This document shows, piece by piece, positions 35,394 through 50,082 of a stretch of DNA of 64,000 bases. Made by a program: the position numbers and the translations under genes. This DNA comes from Methylobacterium sp. J-077. Its GTDB lineage: Bacteria > Pseudomonadota > Alphaproteobacteria > Rhizobiales > Beijerinckiaceae. A model generated the notes under the pieces. The model did no database searches and had not been told where the DNA came from. It was given only the letters and a program-made list of their open reading frames with translations. Every line of letters begins with the position of its first letter. Within the stretch, counting starts at the first letter, position 1. The DNA lies in assembly GCF_022829365.1 (NCBI RefSeq), contig NZ_JAKSYJ010000165.1, forward strand, positions 1-64,000. The letters run 5' to 3'.

Positions 35394-35459
35394 GATGGGA
35401 TCCGGCGCGGTGTGCGACCGCGTCGACTCCGGGAAAGCGGGCGAGCTGGAAGGTGAGCG

Positions 35460-37787
35460 ATGGCCGATAACATGTCCGAGGACCTCAAGGCCGGGGCGCT
35501 CGTCTACCACCGCCTGCCGCAACCCGGGAAGCTGGAGATCCAGGCGACCAAGCCGCTGGGCAACCAGCGCGACCTGGCGCTCGCCTACACGCCGGGCGTC
35601 GGCGTCGCCTGCATGGCGATTTACGACGATCCGCAGCAGGCCGCCGAGCTGACGATCCGCCAGAACCTGGTGGCGGTGCTCACCAACGGCACTGCGGTGC
35701 TGGGACTGGGCAATATCGGCCCGCTCGCCTCGAAGCCCGTGATGGAGGGCAAGGCGGTCCTGTTCAAGAAATTCGCCGGGATCGACGTGTTCGACATCGA
35801 GGTCGACCAGAATGACGTGTCCAAGCTCGTCGACGTGGTCTGCGCCCTCGAGCCGACCTTCGGCGGCATCAACCTCGAGGACATCAAGGCGCCCGAATGC
35901 TTCGAGGTCGAGGAGCAGTGCCGGGCGCGGATGAACATCCCGGTCTTCCACGACGACCAGCACGGCACCGCGATCATCGTGGCCGCCGCCGTGCTCAACG
36001 CCCTCGAACTCGCCGGCAAGACCCTCTCGGACGTCCGCATCGTCACCTCCGGGGCCGGCGCGGCGGCGCTCGCCTGCCTCAACCTGCTCGTGTCGCTGGG
36101 CGCGACCCGAGAGAACATCACGCTGACCGACATCAAAGGCGTGGTCTACAAGGGCCGCCCCGAGCTGATGGACCGCTGGAAGGACATCTACGCCCAGGAG
36201 ACCGAGGCGCGCACGCTCGCCGAGGTGATCCCGGGGGCGGACGTGTTCATCGGCCTCTCGGCCGGCGGGGTGCTGAAGCCCGAGCTCCTGGAGAAGATGG
36301 CGGACAAACCGCTGATCATGGCGCTGGCCAATCCCTACCCGGAGATCATGCCGGATCTCGCCCAGGCGAAGCGCCCCGACGCGATGATCTGCACCGGGCG
36401 CTCGGACTTCCCGAACCAGGTCAACAACGTCCTGTGCTTCCCCTACATCTTCCGCGGCGCGCTCGATGTCGGCGCCACCAGCATCAACGAGGCGATGAAG
36501 CTCGCCGCCGTGAAGGCGATCGCGGCGCTGGCGCGCGAGACCCCCTCCGACGTGGTCGCCCGCGCCTATGACGGCGAGGCCCGGCCGTTCGGCCCGGAAT
36601 CGCTGATCCCGAGCCCGTTCGACCCGCGCCTGATCGTGCGCATCGCCCCGGCGGTCGCCAAGGCCGCGATGGAGTCCGGCGTGGCCGGCCGGCCGCTCGC
36701 GGATTTCACCGCCTATGTCGAGAGCCTCGACCGGTTCGTGCACCGGTCCGGCCTGATCATGAAGCCGCTGTTCTCCAAGGCGAAGGCCGCCCCGAAGCGC
36801 GTGATCTACGCCGAGGGCGAGGACGAGCGGGTGCTGCGCGCCGTCCAGGCGATCGTGGAGGACAAGGTCGCGCTGCCGATCCTGGTCGGCCGGCCGCGGG
36901 TGGTCGAGTCCCGGCTCAAGCGCTTCGGCCTCTCGATCCAGCAGGGCCGCGACTTCGAGCTGATCGACCCCGAGGACGATCCCCGCTACCGCGCCTACGT
37001 CCAGACCTACCTGGACGTCGCCGGCCGGCGCGGCATTACCCCGGATGCGGCCCGCACCCTGGTGCGCACCAACAACACCGTGATCGGCGCCATCGCGGTC
37101 CGCCGCGGCGAGGCCGACGCCCTGATCTGCGGCCTGGAGGGCCGGTTCGAGACCCGGCTGCGGATCATCCGCGACGTGATCGGGCTCGCCCCCGGCATCA
37201 CGCAATGCGCCGCCATGAGTTTGGTCGTGACCACCGAGGGCGCCTACTTCCTGGCCGACACCCACGTCCGCCAGAACCCCACGGCGGAAGAGATTGCCGA
37301 GGTCGCCCAGGCCTGCGCCGGCCATGTCAGCCGCTTCGGCATGACGCCCAAGATCGCGCTGCTCAGCCACTCGGATTTCGGCCAGTCGGATTCACCCTCG
37401 GCGATGAAGATGCGGGAGGCTTTGGCGCTGCTGCAGGCCCGCGATCCGGAGCTGATGGTCGATGGCGAGATGCAGGCGGATTCGGCCCTCTCCGAGCTGG
37501 TCCGCGACCGGGTGCTGCCGGGCTCGCGCCTCAAGGGCGCGGCCAACGTGCTGATCTTCCCGAATCTCGACGCGGCCAACATCGCGTTCCAGTTCGCCAA
37601 GGTGCTGGCGGATGCGCTTCCCGTGGGGCCGCTGCTGATCGGCCCGGCCAAGCCCGCGCACATCCTGACGCCCTCGGTCACCGCCCGCGGCATCGTCAAC
37701 GTCACTGCCGCCGCCGTGGTCGAGGCCCAATCCGAGCCGGCGCCCCTGCCCGGTCGCGAGGCGGGCGCGGGCATGATCTCGGAGTGA
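35460..37787 (+). CDS. maeB: NADP-dependent malic enzyme with phosphotransacetylase-like domain
   Basis: Converts malate to pyruvate and CO2 with NADP+, linking C4 acids to pyruvate and NADPH. The 775-residue protein has the malic N-terminal domain ([20 protein letters not shown]; Lys in the KAVLFKKF region), the metal-ligand region [20 protein letters not shown], the NADP-binding loop [14 protein letters not shown], and a C-terminal phosphotransacetylase-like domain from about residue 445 ([16 protein letters not shown]). That tail is regulatory in MaeB enzymes and usually not catalytic. ATG at 35460 follows an AAGGTGAG site. Confidence 0.96.
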   Translation: MADNMSEDLKAGALVYHRLPQPGKLEIQATKPLGNQRDLALAYTPGVGVACMAIYDDPQQAAELTIRQNLVAVLTNGTAVLGLGNIGPLASKPVMEGKAVLFKKFAGIDVFDIEVDQNDVSKLVDVVCALEPTFGGINLEDIKAPECFEVEEQCRARMNIPVFHDDQHGTAIIVAAAVLNALELAGKTLSDVRIVTSGAGAAALACLNLLVSLGATRENITLTDIKGVVYKGRPELMDRWKDIYAQETEARTLAEVIPGADVFIGLSAGGVLKPELLEKMADKPLIMALANPYPEIMPDLAQAKRPDAMICTGRSDFPNQVNNVLCFPYIFRGALDVGATSINEAMKLAAVKAIAALARETPSDVVARAYDGEARPFGPESLIPSPFDPRLIVRIAPAVAKAAMESGVAGRPLADFTAYVESLDRFVHRSGLIMKPLFSKAKAAPKRVIYAEGEDERVLRAVQAIVEDKVALPILVGRPRVVESRLKRFGLSIQQGRDFELIDPEDDPRYRAYVQTYLDVAGRRGITPDAARTLVRTNNTVIGAIAVRRGEADALICGLEGRFETRLRIIRDVIGLAPGITQCAAMSLVVTTEGAYFLADTHVRQNPTAEEIAEVAQACAGHVSRFGMTPKIALLSHSDFGQSDSPSAMKMREALALLQARDPELMVDGEMQADSALSELVRDRVLPGSRLKGAANVLIFPNLDAANIAFQFAKVLADALPVGPLLIGPAKPAHILTPSVTARGIVNVTAAAVVEAQSEPAPLPGREAGAGMISE

Positions 37788-37845
37788 GGTCATCGCGCCG
37801 ATCCCGGCGGCTTTCGCTGCCGGGATCGCTTCGAGCGATCGTTCC

Positions 37846-39950
37846 TCAGGCCGCCCGGACGGTGTCGAGGAAGCGAGCTACCTCCGTGGTGAGGTGTTCG
37901 GACTGGCGCGACAGGTCCGTGGCTGCGCCGAGCACCTGGCCCGCGGCCTTGCCGGTCTCTTCCGCGGCGCTGGCCACACCGGTGATGTTGCTGGTCACCT
38001 CGCTGGTGCCGGCGGCCGCCTGCCCGACATTGCGGACGATCTCCTGGGTGGCGGCGCCCTGCTGCTCCACCGCCGCGGCGATGCTCGTGGCCACGCCGTT
38101 GATCTCCTGGATGCGGGCGGTGATCGAGCCGATCGCCGTCACCGCCTGACCGGTGGAGGCTTGCACCCGGGCGATCTGGCCTGAGATCTCTTCCGTCGCC
38201 TTGGCGGTCTGCTCGGCGAGCGCCTTCACCTCCGAGGCCACCACCGCGAAGCCGCGACCCGCTTCGCCGGCACGCGCCGCTTCGATGGTCGCGTTGAGCG
38301 CCAGCAGGTTGGTCTGGCCGGCGATCGACGAAATCAGCCCGACCACGTCGCCGATCCGGGCCACGGCGCTGCTCAGTTCCTGCACCAGCGCGCCGGTCTG
38401 CCCGGCCTCGGCGACCGCTCCCTGCGCGAGATTGGCGGATCCATCGACCTGCCGGCCGATCTCCTGGACGGAGGAGCCGAGCTGTTCGGAGGCGGCGGCC
38501 ACGGTGTTGACGTTGCTGGCGGCTTCCTCTGCGGCAGTGGCCACCGTGGTCGATTGGCTGGCGGTCTGGGTCGCCGTGGCGGTCAGGGTCTGGGCAGTGG
38601 CCTGCAGCTCGGCGGCCGAGGATGAGACCTGGCCGATGATGCCGCCGACCGCCTGCTCGAAGGCCTCCGCCAACTGCCGCATACCGGCCTTGCGCTGCGC
38701 CTCGGCCGCCAGACGCGCCTGCGTCGCTTCGGCTTCGAGCTGCCGGTTGCGGATCAGGTTGTCCTTGAACACCTGCACGGCCGCCGCCACGGGTCCGAAC
38801 TCGTTCCGATACACCCCGACCGGGGCTTCGACGGACGCGTCGCCGTCAGCCAAGATCCGCATCGTCGCCGAAATCGTCCGGATCGGCAGCAGCACCCCGC
38901 CGAAGACGACGATCAGGCCGAGGCTGACGAGCAGGATGACCGCCACCAACGCGGCGACGTTGCGGATCAGGGTGCCGCGCGCCTCCTCGGCCAGGAGTTC
39001 GGCGCGCGCGATCATCTCGTCGAGAGACCCGTAGGCGAGATCGACGATGGCCGCCTGTGCGCCGGTGTTGCGTTGCCGATACTCCTGGAACGTGACGCTC
39101 GGCGTCGTCCGCCGGCTCAGTGCATCGAACACGGCTTCGGAAATCTCCGCCGCCGAACCCTCGAAATTCTCGGTGCTCGCCTTGCGGAAGGCGGCCCGGA
39201 CCTTGTCGGAGACATGGGTCGCTGCTTCGGTGGTGCCGGCCCAGGCGGTCTGCGACTTCGCACGCTCCTCTCGGCGGCGGCCACCGTCTCGGGAAGGGTC
39301 CAGGAGGCTCCTGCCGCCAGGGATGCCTGCACCCGGAGGGCGACGTTCCCGATCGCGACCCGTGTCGCCCAGGCCGCACGCTTCAGGGCCAGATAGCGTT
39401 GCAAAACCGCGTCCGAACGGGTGATGGCGCCGTCGACGGCGTCCGCCGTGGCGGTCAGCGCGTCCAGGAATTCCTGGAAGGCTGCGAGCGTCGCGGGCAG
39501 GAGCGTCGCGTCGCGCTGCGCTTTCGGGAGGCGCAGGGCCGCGTCGATGCGGGGGCGCAGCGCGGTGAGCGCGTCGTGTGCCGCGTTGAGCCGTGCGGCC
39601 GTTGCCGTGACCTCCGGGACATCCTGTTCACGCAGCAGGACTTGCACCCGGTAGAAGCTTTCGGCCATCGCCTGCCGGTTCTTCGCGATCGCCGACAGCG
39701 TGTCCGGTCCGGCCGGTTCCTGACTGCCCAGGGCCAGGGTCGAACCGCGCTCGATCCGCACCGGCAGGATCGTCTTGAGCAAGCGCCGGCTCGCATGCGC
39801 CAGGGTGACGGCTCGATCGGCTTGTCCTGCCTGCTCGCGCGCGTTGATCAGCGCGGTCGTCGTATAGGTTAGCAACATCAACGCCAATGCGCCGATCAGC
39901 AAGCACAGAAGAGTTTTGATCGAGACGCGTCCAAGCCAGCGCATGGCCAA
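37846..39950 (-). pseudogene. methyl-accepting chemotaxis protein interrupted by a frameshift
   Basis: The gene begins at 39950 with a TM segment (IKTLLCLLIGALALMLLTYT) and a long periplasmic helical sensor domain, then shifts frame in a GC run at about 39265-39285 (GGCCGCCGCCGAG on the minus strand). The frame then lost reads to 39117 as Arg/Pro-rich nonsense. Sensor sequence resumes in another frame ([23 protein letters not shown]) and continues through TM2 ([20 protein letters not shown]), HAMP and an intact signalling domain with the hairpin [16 protein letters not shown]. One missing base explains it. It is either a recent pseudogene or a sequencing error. Confidence 0.85.
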
Positions 39951-40579
39951 ACTCCCGTGGCCACTTGCGGCCGCTGCGAGTTTTGATACCTGAAGCTGGA
40001 CTTTAACGCATCCGTTTTTATCGCAATCGGGCCAGTGATATTGCCGAGTTTCTGTAAATAAAAACTGTATTATTGATTTAACTGATAGTTGTTTATTAAG
40101 CGGCTAACTGGTTTTAGAGGTTGATCGACGATTATCTGATCTAAAAAACAGGCTTTTAATTTTAAACATGTTTACGGCGAGCGTGGTCGGGTCGAAATCG
40201 CAATGTCGCATGGAGCAACCGATCTTCGTTTCCGGCCTGATGCATGTGGCGGGTGCCCTGAGTGCGAGACCGCGCCAAGCGCCGGACTGGCGACGCAGTT
40301 CTGCGGCCCGGCGCCTGGCCTCATGCCGCACCGGGATGGGGGCGTTGCGTCGTCGGCGCCAGCGTTCCGGGAGAATGCGCGTACCCGCCTCCCGGACATG
40401 CGCGGAGCTCCGCGGACGACGCAATCTCGGATGCACGCTGACTTCGCGGGTCGACGCAGCCGGATAGCTCCGGGTCCAGTCTGGAGATGCCGAACGCTCC
40501 GGTGGCGCGATCCACGCCCCGATTGAGGCCGCGCACAGATCCGACTGACGCGCCGGTCGACCCCGGCCGCCGAAAAAGA
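39951..40579. other. intergenic region with an AT-rich segment, no gene seen
   Basis: About 630 bases between the chemotaxis receptor and ppx. Positions 39990-40170 are strikingly AT-rich for this genome and probably hold the receptor promoter on the minus strand. The remainder (40200-40579) is GC-rich with only short overlapping open frames and no domain. No RNA gene was recognised. Confidence 0.5.
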
Positions 40580-42418
40580 TCAGTCGGCGGCGCCGGCGAT
40601 CTCGACCCGTCCGTCGAGCCCGACCACGCGGCCGAGACCGCGGACCCGGTTCAGCAGCCGATCGCTGGCGAGGGCGGCCCAATCCTGCGGCATGCGCAGG
40701 GTGACGCGGCCGTCCTCGACGACGAGGGGCGCGCGGGTGAGCGCGCCGTCCATGCCGGCCGAGATCGGGAACGCCACCCGCAGCAATGCGCCGAGGAGGC
40801 GCGCCCGCTCGAACAAGCGTGGTCCGGCGATGGTCCTCAGGATCGGGTTGGCCTTTTCGGGGGCCACGCCGCTATGGCGCAGCGACACCGACAGGGCGAG
40901 ATAGGCGCGCCCGGGGTGATCCACCCCCACGAAGGCGGCGTTCTGGATCGCCGCGATGCTCTGCTCGTCGCGGTAATCGGGGTGCGCGCGCCAGCCGACA
41001 TCCGAGAGGAGGCATCCCGCATGGCGTAGGCGGCGTTCGTCCGCGGTCTCCGGGCCGTCCAGCGTCGCCACGAACCGGTCCGTCCAGGCGATCAACTCCT
41101 CGCCATGGAGCGGCGCGCGCGCGCGCAGGGCGTTGAATTCGGCGGCCGATGCGAGAAGCGGATCGACAAGGCGTGTGTCGCGGTCGAGCTGCTCGAACAG
41201 CAGCCCCTCCCGCACTCCCGAGGCCGAGATGGCGACCTCCCGCGGGCGCCCGACCCGGATGATCTCTTCGAGGACCACGGCGCCGTAAGCCAGCAGCGGG
41301 CGCCGTGCCTCGGAGATCGCATCCACATCCGGGAGCTGGCCGACCTCCGTCTGCTCGACGATCTGGAGGAAGCTCATCTCGTCGGTGGGCTCGACCGCGT
41401 AGCCGTGCATCACGTGGACGGGATAGCCGCGCGCGGCCTGGTGCAGCCGTGCGAGCGCGCGCCAGGTGCCGCCGACCGCATAGAAGGTCCGGCCGCGCAG
41501 GGTCTCGAGCTGCGGCTCCGCCTTGCGCATGTGCTCGCGCACGATCTTGGCGGCCTTCTTGATCGATCCGCCGGACAGGTCCTGCAGGGCCAGCCCGCCG
41601 AGCGGCATGGTCACGCCCTGGCCGACCACGGTGCCGCGCACATCCACCAGTTCGAGGGAGCCGCCGCCCATGTCGCCGACCACGCCGTTCGGCGCGTGGA
41701 AACCCGAGATCACGCCCAAGGCGGACAGCTCCGCTTCCCGGCGACCCGAGAGGAGCTGGATCTCCTGGCCGCAGGCGGCTTCCGCGGCGCGCAGGAAATC
41801 CGGGCCGTTCTCGGCGTCCCGGGCCGCCGCGGTTGCCAGCACGAACACGCGGCCGACCCGCATCGTCTCGCACAGCACGCGAAACCGCCCCAGGGCGGTG
41901 AGCGCGCGGTTGACCGCATCCTCGTTGAGCCGGCCGGTGGTCAGGACGTTGCGGCCCAGACCGCACAGCACCTTCTCGTTGTAGAGCGGCGTCGGCGCGC
42001 GGCTCAGGCCGTCATAGGCGACGAGCCGGACCGAGTTCGAGCCGATATCGATGATCGCCACCGGCGGCCGCAGATCGCGCGAAGGTCTATCCGCGGAATG
42101 CGCGAGGGTGAGGTTGGCGCGAGGGCTGCCCAAACGTCCGAGTCCTTGATGGAGCGCAGCGAGCCGGACCGGCTGGCCGCGGGTGCAATCCAGAGCCGTG
42201 TTCGCCGATGTCGCGATCGAGACGGGCTCCACGTCAATGATGCGAAGGGCTTGCGGCCGAACCGATATCCTTGGCGGCGGTGATTGCTCTAAGCCCAATC
42301 GCACCGGCAGCGCAACGTTTCGTCTCTTCGGCCGTCCGGCCGAGCGTAGAGTCCGCGTGCAGAATTGCACAACCTGCTTGCGAAACCTGTCGAGTCTTCT
42401 GCGCATGCGTCGGGGCAC
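40580..42418 (-). CDS. ppx: exopolyphosphatase, Ppx/GppA family
   Basis: Hydrolyses terminal phosphate from polyphosphate. The ASKHA-fold landmarks are AIIDIGSNSVRLVAYDG, VFVLATAAARDAENGPDFL, LLSGRREAELSALGVI and VVGDMGGGSLELVDV, followed by a C-terminal HD-like helical region (CLLSDVGWRAHPDYRDEQ). The frame opens with GTG at 42418 directly after the ppk stop and gives 612 residues, but the first ~118 residues before the phosphate-1 loop look non-conserved. GTG at 42232 (550 residues) is a plausible true start. It lies downstream of ppk, forming a synthesis-degradation pair. Confidence 0.93.
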   Translation of the reverse strand: MPRRMRRRLDRFRKQVVQFCTRTLRSAGRPKRRNVALPVRLGLEQSPPPRISVRPQALRIIDVEPVSIATSANTALDCTRGQPVRLAALHQGLGRLGSPRANLTLAHSADRPSRDLRPPVAIIDIGSNSVRLVAYDGLSRAPTPLYNEKVLCGLGRNVLTTGRLNEDAVNRALTALGRFRVLCETMRVGRVFVLATAAARDAENGPDFLRAAEAACGQEIQLLSGRREAELSALGVISGFHAPNGVVGDMGGGSLELVDVRGTVVGQGVTMPLGGLALQDLSGGSIKKAAKIVREHMRKAEPQLETLRGRTFYAVGGTWRALARLHQAARGYPVHVMHGYAVEPTDEMSFLQIVEQTEVGQLPDVDAISEARRPLLAYGAVVLEEIIRVGRPREVAISASGVREGLLFEQLDRDTRLVDPLLASAAEFNALRARAPLHGEELIAWTDRFVATLDGPETADERRLRHAGCLLSDVGWRAHPDYRDEQSIAAIQNAAFVGVDHPGRAYLALSVSLRHSGVAPEKANPILRTIAGPRLFERARLLGALLRVAFPISAGMDGALTRAPLVVEDGRVTLRMPQDWAALASDRLLNRVRGLGRVVGLDGRVEIAGAAD

Positions 42419-44956
<2,538 letters not shown>

Positions 44957-45047
44957 TCCGATTCCTGTCCTTGCCGGTGCCGGCGCGTCTAGCATTCTAC
45001 ACCCGTAGCTTTCACGACGCTTTCGTGACGGCCGCCGGTTTCGTCTT

Positions 45048-45758
45048 TTACGCGTCCGTCTCGCTCTCGTCGTCGAAGCCCAGGCGTCGTAGCACGGCCA
45101 GCGCCAGAGGGCGGCTGATCCGCCGTCCGCGCCCGAGCGCGTCCCGGTCCAGCTCGGCCACAAGGTCCCGGGCGCGTCCGAGGGAGCGGTCGATCCGCAG
45201 CGCCAGCGCCTCGATCACGCTGAGATCCACCACCAATTGCCGGTCGACGAACAGCTTGACCAGCACGGCGCGCATCAGCGCGTCGTCCGGCGCCTCGATG
45301 GCGATGCTGGGCGCGAGTCGCAGCCGCGAGCGCAGGTCCGGCGTCGCCAAACCCAGCGCGTCGATCCCGGCGGCGCTGGTCAGCAGGACCGGACAGGCCA
45401 GTTCGCGGGCGCGATTGAGCAGGTGGAACAGCGCTGCCTCGTCCCGGCCCGCCTCCCGGTCGATATCCTCGACGACCAGAGCCCCGTTCGACACGAGGTG
45501 CTGGACCGTGTCCGCCCCGACCTCGGCCGCCGTCACCGTCCAGGCATGGGCGCGCTCGGCCCAGATCGCCGCGAGGTGGCTCTTACCGCTGCCGGAAGGG
45601 CCGGTGAGCACGAGCACGCTGTCGGGCCAGTCGGGCCAGGCCTCGACGAGCGCGTAGGCCGCCTCGTTCGCCGGGCCGACCAGAAAATCCTCGCGGCCGT
45701 AGCGGGGATCGAGCGGCAGATCGAAGGCCAGCTGCCTCGGTGGTGCGTTCTCGCGCAT
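45048..45758 (-). CDS. hdaA: DnaA-related ATPase, HdaA-like
   Basis: A 236-residue AAA+ protein homologous to the ATPase part of DnaA but lacking DnaA domain IV. Residues 9-15 (QLAFDLP) fit a sliding-clamp binding motif. Walker A is GPSGSGKS at 53-60 and Walker B is ALVVEDID near 92-99; a sensor-2-like Arg region lies in [15 protein letters not shown]. HdaA stimulates ATP hydrolysis by DnaA after the clamp loads, preventing re-initiation of replication. It is upstream of ppk, an arrangement also seen in other alphaproteobacteria. Confidence 0.88.
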   Translation of the reverse strand: MRENAPPRQLAFDLPLDPRYGREDFLVGPANEAAYALVEAWPDWPDSVLVLTGPSGSGKSHLAAIWAERAHAWTVTAAEVGADTVQHLVSNGALVVEDIDREAGRDEAALFHLLNRARELACPVLLTSAAGIDALGLATPDLRSRLRLAPSIAIEAPDDALMRAVLVKLFVDRQLVVDLSVIEALALRIDRSLGRARDLVAELDRDALGRGRRISRPLALAVLRRLGFDDESETDA

Positions 45759-45979
45759 GGGTTGCTCGGTTGGGGCGCTCAGGACGAATGCGCACCGTGG
45801 CGGTCAAGGCCCGGCCCGACGACGGCCCGCGCGCGCATGATGGCGCCTCCTGATGCGGCATAGCACGCCCCGTCCCGGAGGGCATCGGCTCTGCGCCGAT
45901 CAAGGCGCGCGGCTGCCGACTCGCGCGGCGCGCTGGAAGCCGCTAGAGCGAACCCGATGATGACCGGGACGACGCTGGC

Positions 45980-47046
<1,067 letters not shown>

Positions 47047-47047
<1 letters not shown>

Positions 47048-47697
47048 TGGCGACCCCGCGAAAGACCCGCGTCGCGGTCCTGATCTCGGGGCGCGGCTCG
47101 AACATGGTCGCGCTGATCGAGGCCGCGAAGGATCCGACTTACCCGGCCGAGATCGTCCTGGTCTTGTCGAACCGGCCCGACGCTGCCGGCCTGGCACGGG
47201 CGGCCGAGGCCGGGATACCGGCCCGGGCCATCGATCACACGACATTCACGGACCGCGCCAGCTTCGACTCCGTTCTCGACGCCGAGTTGCGGGCCGCCGA
47301 CATCGACCTCGTGTGCCTCGCGGGCTTCATGCGGATTTTCACGCCGAGTTTCGTGGCCGGCTGGGCGGGGCGGATGCTCAACATCCATCCCTCGCTGCTG
47401 CCCCTGTTCAAGGGCACCCGCACGCACAAGCAGGCGCTCGACGCCGGCGTGCGGCTCCACGGCTGCACGGTCCATTTCGTGGTGCCGGAACTCGACGCCG
47501 GGCCGATCGTGGCCCAGGCCGCGATCCCGGTGCGTCAGGGCGACGATCCCGACAGCTTGGCCGATCGGGTGATCGTCCAGGAGCGCCGGCTCTACCCGGC
47601 GGTGCTGGCGCTGGTCGCCAGCGGTCGCGCCCGGCTTGAGGACGGCCGCGTCGTTATCGCCGAGTCCGCGCCGGACGGCGCGCTCCTCAGTCTGTAA
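47047..47697 (+). CDS. purN: phosphoribosylglycinamide formyltransferase
   Basis: Formylates GAR with 10-formyl-THF in purine synthesis. The 216-residue protein has VAVLISGRGSNMVALIEA, the folate site DLVCLAGFMRIFTPSF, and the catalytic Asn-His-Asp set in MLNIHPSLLPLFKG, HGCTVHFV and ELDAGPIVAQAA. The frame extends far upstream as a shadow inside purM; the real start ATG 47047 overlaps the purM stop. It uses the THF pool, separate from the H4MPT carbon route in this window. Confidence 0.97.
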
Positions 47698-47704
47698 GGG
47701 GATC

Positions 47705-47726
47705 CCGAAGGGACAAGTCCCTTCGG
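47705..47726. terminator. hairpin after purN, convergent with the next gene
   Basis: Arms CCGAAGGGA and TCCCTTCGG with a 4-base loop, 8 bases past the purN stop. A second GC hairpin (GGGGCGGCGCCCC) follows about 10 bases later. There is no T tract. Similar hairpins lie between other convergent genes of this window. Confidence 0.45.
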
Positions 47727-47752
47727 CAGGGTCCGGGGCGGCGCCCCGGATG

Positions 47753-48118
47753 TTAGACCGGCCGCTGCAGCTTGCAGCTGTCCAGCGCCGACAGCGCCTT
47801 GGCGCGGGCGGAATCGTTGAAATAGCCCGTGGCCCGGTAGGCCTCGATCTCGGATTCGTCCAGGCTGCGCAGGGTCTGCTTGGCGTAGCAACCGCAGGGG
47901 CGCTCCAGGGAGGCCTCGGGGGCACTGGTCAGGCGGGCCTGGACGATCGTGCAGGCGTGGCGCACCCGGCCTTCGAGATTGGCCTTGGTGGCGGTCTTGA
48001 GCGCCGGATCCGGCTCGTACTGCTGGAACGGGGCCGGGGATCCGCCCGCGAGGGCGGCGGTCGCGCCGATCGCGATCAGGCCGGTCGCGATCAGCAGGGG
48101 CAGGCGGCGCATCGTCAT
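47753..48118 (-). CDS. small exported four-cysteine protein, unknown function
   Basis: A 121-residue protein with a signal peptide (LPLLIATGLIAIGATAALA). The mature part has RHACTIV, a CxC eighteen residues later in ERPCGCYAKQ, and a last cysteine in LDSCKLQ. This C...CxC...C layout is shared with the exported protein encoded just after the pqq genes (19733-20095), although the two are otherwise dissimilar. I do not recognise a named family. It stands alone between purN and ndk. Confidence 0.8.
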   Translation of the reverse strand: MTMRRLPLLIATGLIAIGATAALAGGSPAPFQQYEPDPALKTATKANLEGRVRHACTIVQARLTSAPEASLERPCGCYAKQTLRSLDESEIEAYRATGYFNDSARAKALSALDSCKLQRPV

Positions 48119-48287
48119 GGTCTTGGCGGTCCAGGGCTGAGGTTGAGTAACCTTGACCGTTGGTCGCCTTCGGGCTGCGATCCGTCAATGACGGGCCGGC
48201 CACACCGGGCGGCATTTGCCGTGCCGCCGGGTGCGCCGCGTCAGGATGGCGAGCCGGTGTGCCCGACCCGCCACCCCGGTTCCCGCC

Positions 48288-48710
48288 TCAGGCGGCGATA
48301 TCGGAATCCTTGAAGAACTGCGCGATCTCGATCTTGGCGTTCTCGGCGCTGTCCGAGCCGTGCACGGTGTTCTCGCCGACCGACTCCGCGAACCGCTTGC
48401 GGATCGTGCCCTCTGCAGCCTGAGCCGGGTTGGTGGCGCCCATGACTTCACGGTACTTGGCCACCGCGTTCTCGCCCTCGAGCACCTGCACCACCACCGG
48501 GCCGGAGGTCATGAAGCTGACGAGCTCGCCGAAGAACGGCCGCTCCTTGTGGACCTCGTAGAACGTCTCGGCCTGCTCCTGGGTCAGGCGGATGCGGCGC
48601 TGGCCGACGATGCGCAGGCCCGCCTCCTCGATCACCGCGTTCACGGCGCCGGTCAGGTTGCGCCGGGTGGCATCGGGCTTGAGGATCGAGAAGGTGCGCT
48701 CGGTGGCCAT
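48288..48710 (-). CDS. ndk: nucleoside diphosphate kinase
   Basis: Equilibrates nucleoside di- and triphosphates. A 140-residue protein of standard length: [18 protein letters not shown] at the N-terminus, the Kpn-loop region, [39 protein letters not shown], and the phospho-histidine in [19 protein letters not shown] start at 48710. Single gene, with a 268-base divergent gap to the DUF2147 gene. Confidence 0.98.
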   Translation of the reverse strand: MATERTFSILKPDATRRNLTGAVNAVIEEAGLRIVGQRRIRLTQEQAETFYEVHKERPFFGELVSFMTSGPVVVQVLEGENAVAKYREVMGATNPAQAAEGTIRKRFAESVGENTVHGSDSAENAKIEIAQFFKDSDIAA

Positions 48711-48978
48711 GGTCTGTCCGGTCTGTCTGTGGAAAAGGCGGCGGGTGCGCCCCGGGCTGACGGGCGCATCTCAGACGCGAAAATTTCGCTTCCGCGGCAG
48801 GCTTATAGCGGGCGCCCTACCGGGCCTCAAGCGGCCTCGACGCTGGGATGGAACAAGCGTGGCCGTGGCGCTGCCGCAACACCGCCGAAAAATCGCCTGA
48901 TTGCGACGGCTCTCTCGCCTCAAGCCGACTTCGTCCACCTCTCAGGCGCCCTCGGTGCCCTAAATTCGGAGACGAACC

Positions 48979-49443
48979 ATGCGCCTCGCCCTCAGCGCCG
49001 CCCTCCTCCTCGCCGGCCTCTCGGCCGCCGCCGCCGATACCGGGAAGGATCCGTCCGGTACCTGGCTCACCGGCGACGGCCGCGCCAAGATCCGGATCGA
49101 CCGCTGCGGCCCCGGTCAGAAGCTCGTCTGCGGCAAGGTCGTCTGGCTGAAGGCGCCGACCGCCGAGAACGGCGCAGCCAAGACCGACCTGAAGAACCCC
49201 GATCCGAAGAAGCGCAGCCGCCCCGTGATCGGCCTGCAGCTCATCGACGGCCTGAAGCCGGACGACGAGAAGTTCACGGGTGAACTCTACAACATCGAGG
49301 AGGGCAAGGTTTACACCGTGAGCCTCGAGCGCGAGAGCGAGGCCGAACTCAGCGTCTCGGGCTGCATGCTCAAGGTTCTGTGCGGCTCCCAGACCTGGAC
49401 TCGCGTGCCGGACGTGAACCAGCAGGCGGCCAACAAGAACTGA
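48979..49443 (+). CDS. DUF2147 family exported protein
   Basis: A 154-residue protein with a signal peptide (LALSAALLLAGLSAAAA) and the DUF2147 core: DPSGTWLTGDGRAKIRIDRC near the mature start, CGKVVWLKAP, GLQLIDGLKPDDEKFTGELY and NIEEGKVYTVSLE. Four cysteines are visible. These are periplasmic beta-barrel-like (lipocalin-like) proteins of unknown ligand. It ends 3 bases before the convergent GST stop. Confidence 0.88.
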   Translation: MRLALSAALLLAGLSAAAADTGKDPSGTWLTGDGRAKIRIDRCGPGQKLVCGKVVWLKAPTAENGAAKTDLKNPDPKKRSRPVIGLQLIDGLKPDDEKFTGELYNIEEGKVYTVSLERESEAELSVSGCMLKVLCGSQTWTRVPDVNQQAANKN

Positions 49444-49446
49444 GGC

Positions 49447-50082
49447 TCAGATCGCCGCGAGGCCGCGCTGCACGGCCGGCCTCGCCAGGACGGTCTCGAG
49501 CCAGCGCGACACGTTCGGCAGGGCGGCAATATCGACGCCCTGCTTGAAGTTGAGCTTGGCCCAGGTCAGCGTCGAGATGTCGGCGATGGAATAGTCGCCC
49601 GCGAGATAGTCGCGGCCCTCGAGGCGCCGTTCCAGGACGCCGTAGAGGCGATTGGCCTCGGTGGTGAAGCGCTCGATGGCGTAGGGCACCTTCTCGGGTG
49701 CGTAGATCTTGAAATGGTGGGTCTGGCCGAGCATCGGGCCGAATCCGGCCACCTGCCAGAACAGCCACTCGTCCACGGCGACCCGGGCGCGCTCGTCCGT
49801 CGGGTAGAACTGGCCGGTCTTGCGCCCGAGATATTGCAGGATGGCGCCGGACTCGAACACCGTGATCGGCTGCCCGCCCGGCCCGTCCGGGTCGACGATC
49901 GCCGGGATCTTGTTATTCGGTGAGACAACCAGGAAGTCGGGCGCGAATTGCTCGTTCTTGCCGATGTTCACCGGGACCACCCGGTACGGCAAACCGCACT
50001 CTTCGAGCATCACTGGAATCTTCCAGCCGTTCGGCGTGCTCCAGGTATGGACGTCGATCGGCCGCCCGGACACCGCTGCCAT
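49447..50082 (-). CDS. glutathione S-transferase, nu-class (YfcG-like)
   Basis: A 211-residue cytoplasmic GST. The N-terminal thioredoxin-like domain starts IDVHTWSTPNGWKIPVMLEE, with the Thr/Asn pair in TPNG typical of YfcG/YghU enzymes, then FLVVSPNNKIPAIVDPDG and FESGAILQYLGRKTG (glutathione-binding Glu-Ser). The C-terminal helical domain ends YSIADISTLTWAKLN. These enzymes act as disulfide-bond reductases more than classical transferases. ATG at 50082 is preceded by AGGAG; the longer open frame to 50568 is spurious. Confidence 0.92.
   Translation of the reverse strand: MAAVSGRPIDVHTWSTPNGWKIPVMLEECGLPYRVVPVNIGKNEQFAPDFLVVSPNNKIPAIVDPDGPGGQPITVFESGAILQYLGRKTGQFYPTDERARVAVDEWLFWQVAGFGPMLGQTHHFKIYAPEKVPYAIERFTTEANRLYGVLERRLEGRDYLAGDYSIADISTLTWAKLNFKQGVDIAALPNVSRWLETVLARPAVQRGLAAI

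Noticed and set aside
34764..37370. An 868-codon minus-strand frame covering most of maeB
   Set aside because: Only its last 210 codons, beyond maeB, are real (the hexapeptide acetyltransferase); the remainder is a maeB shadow.
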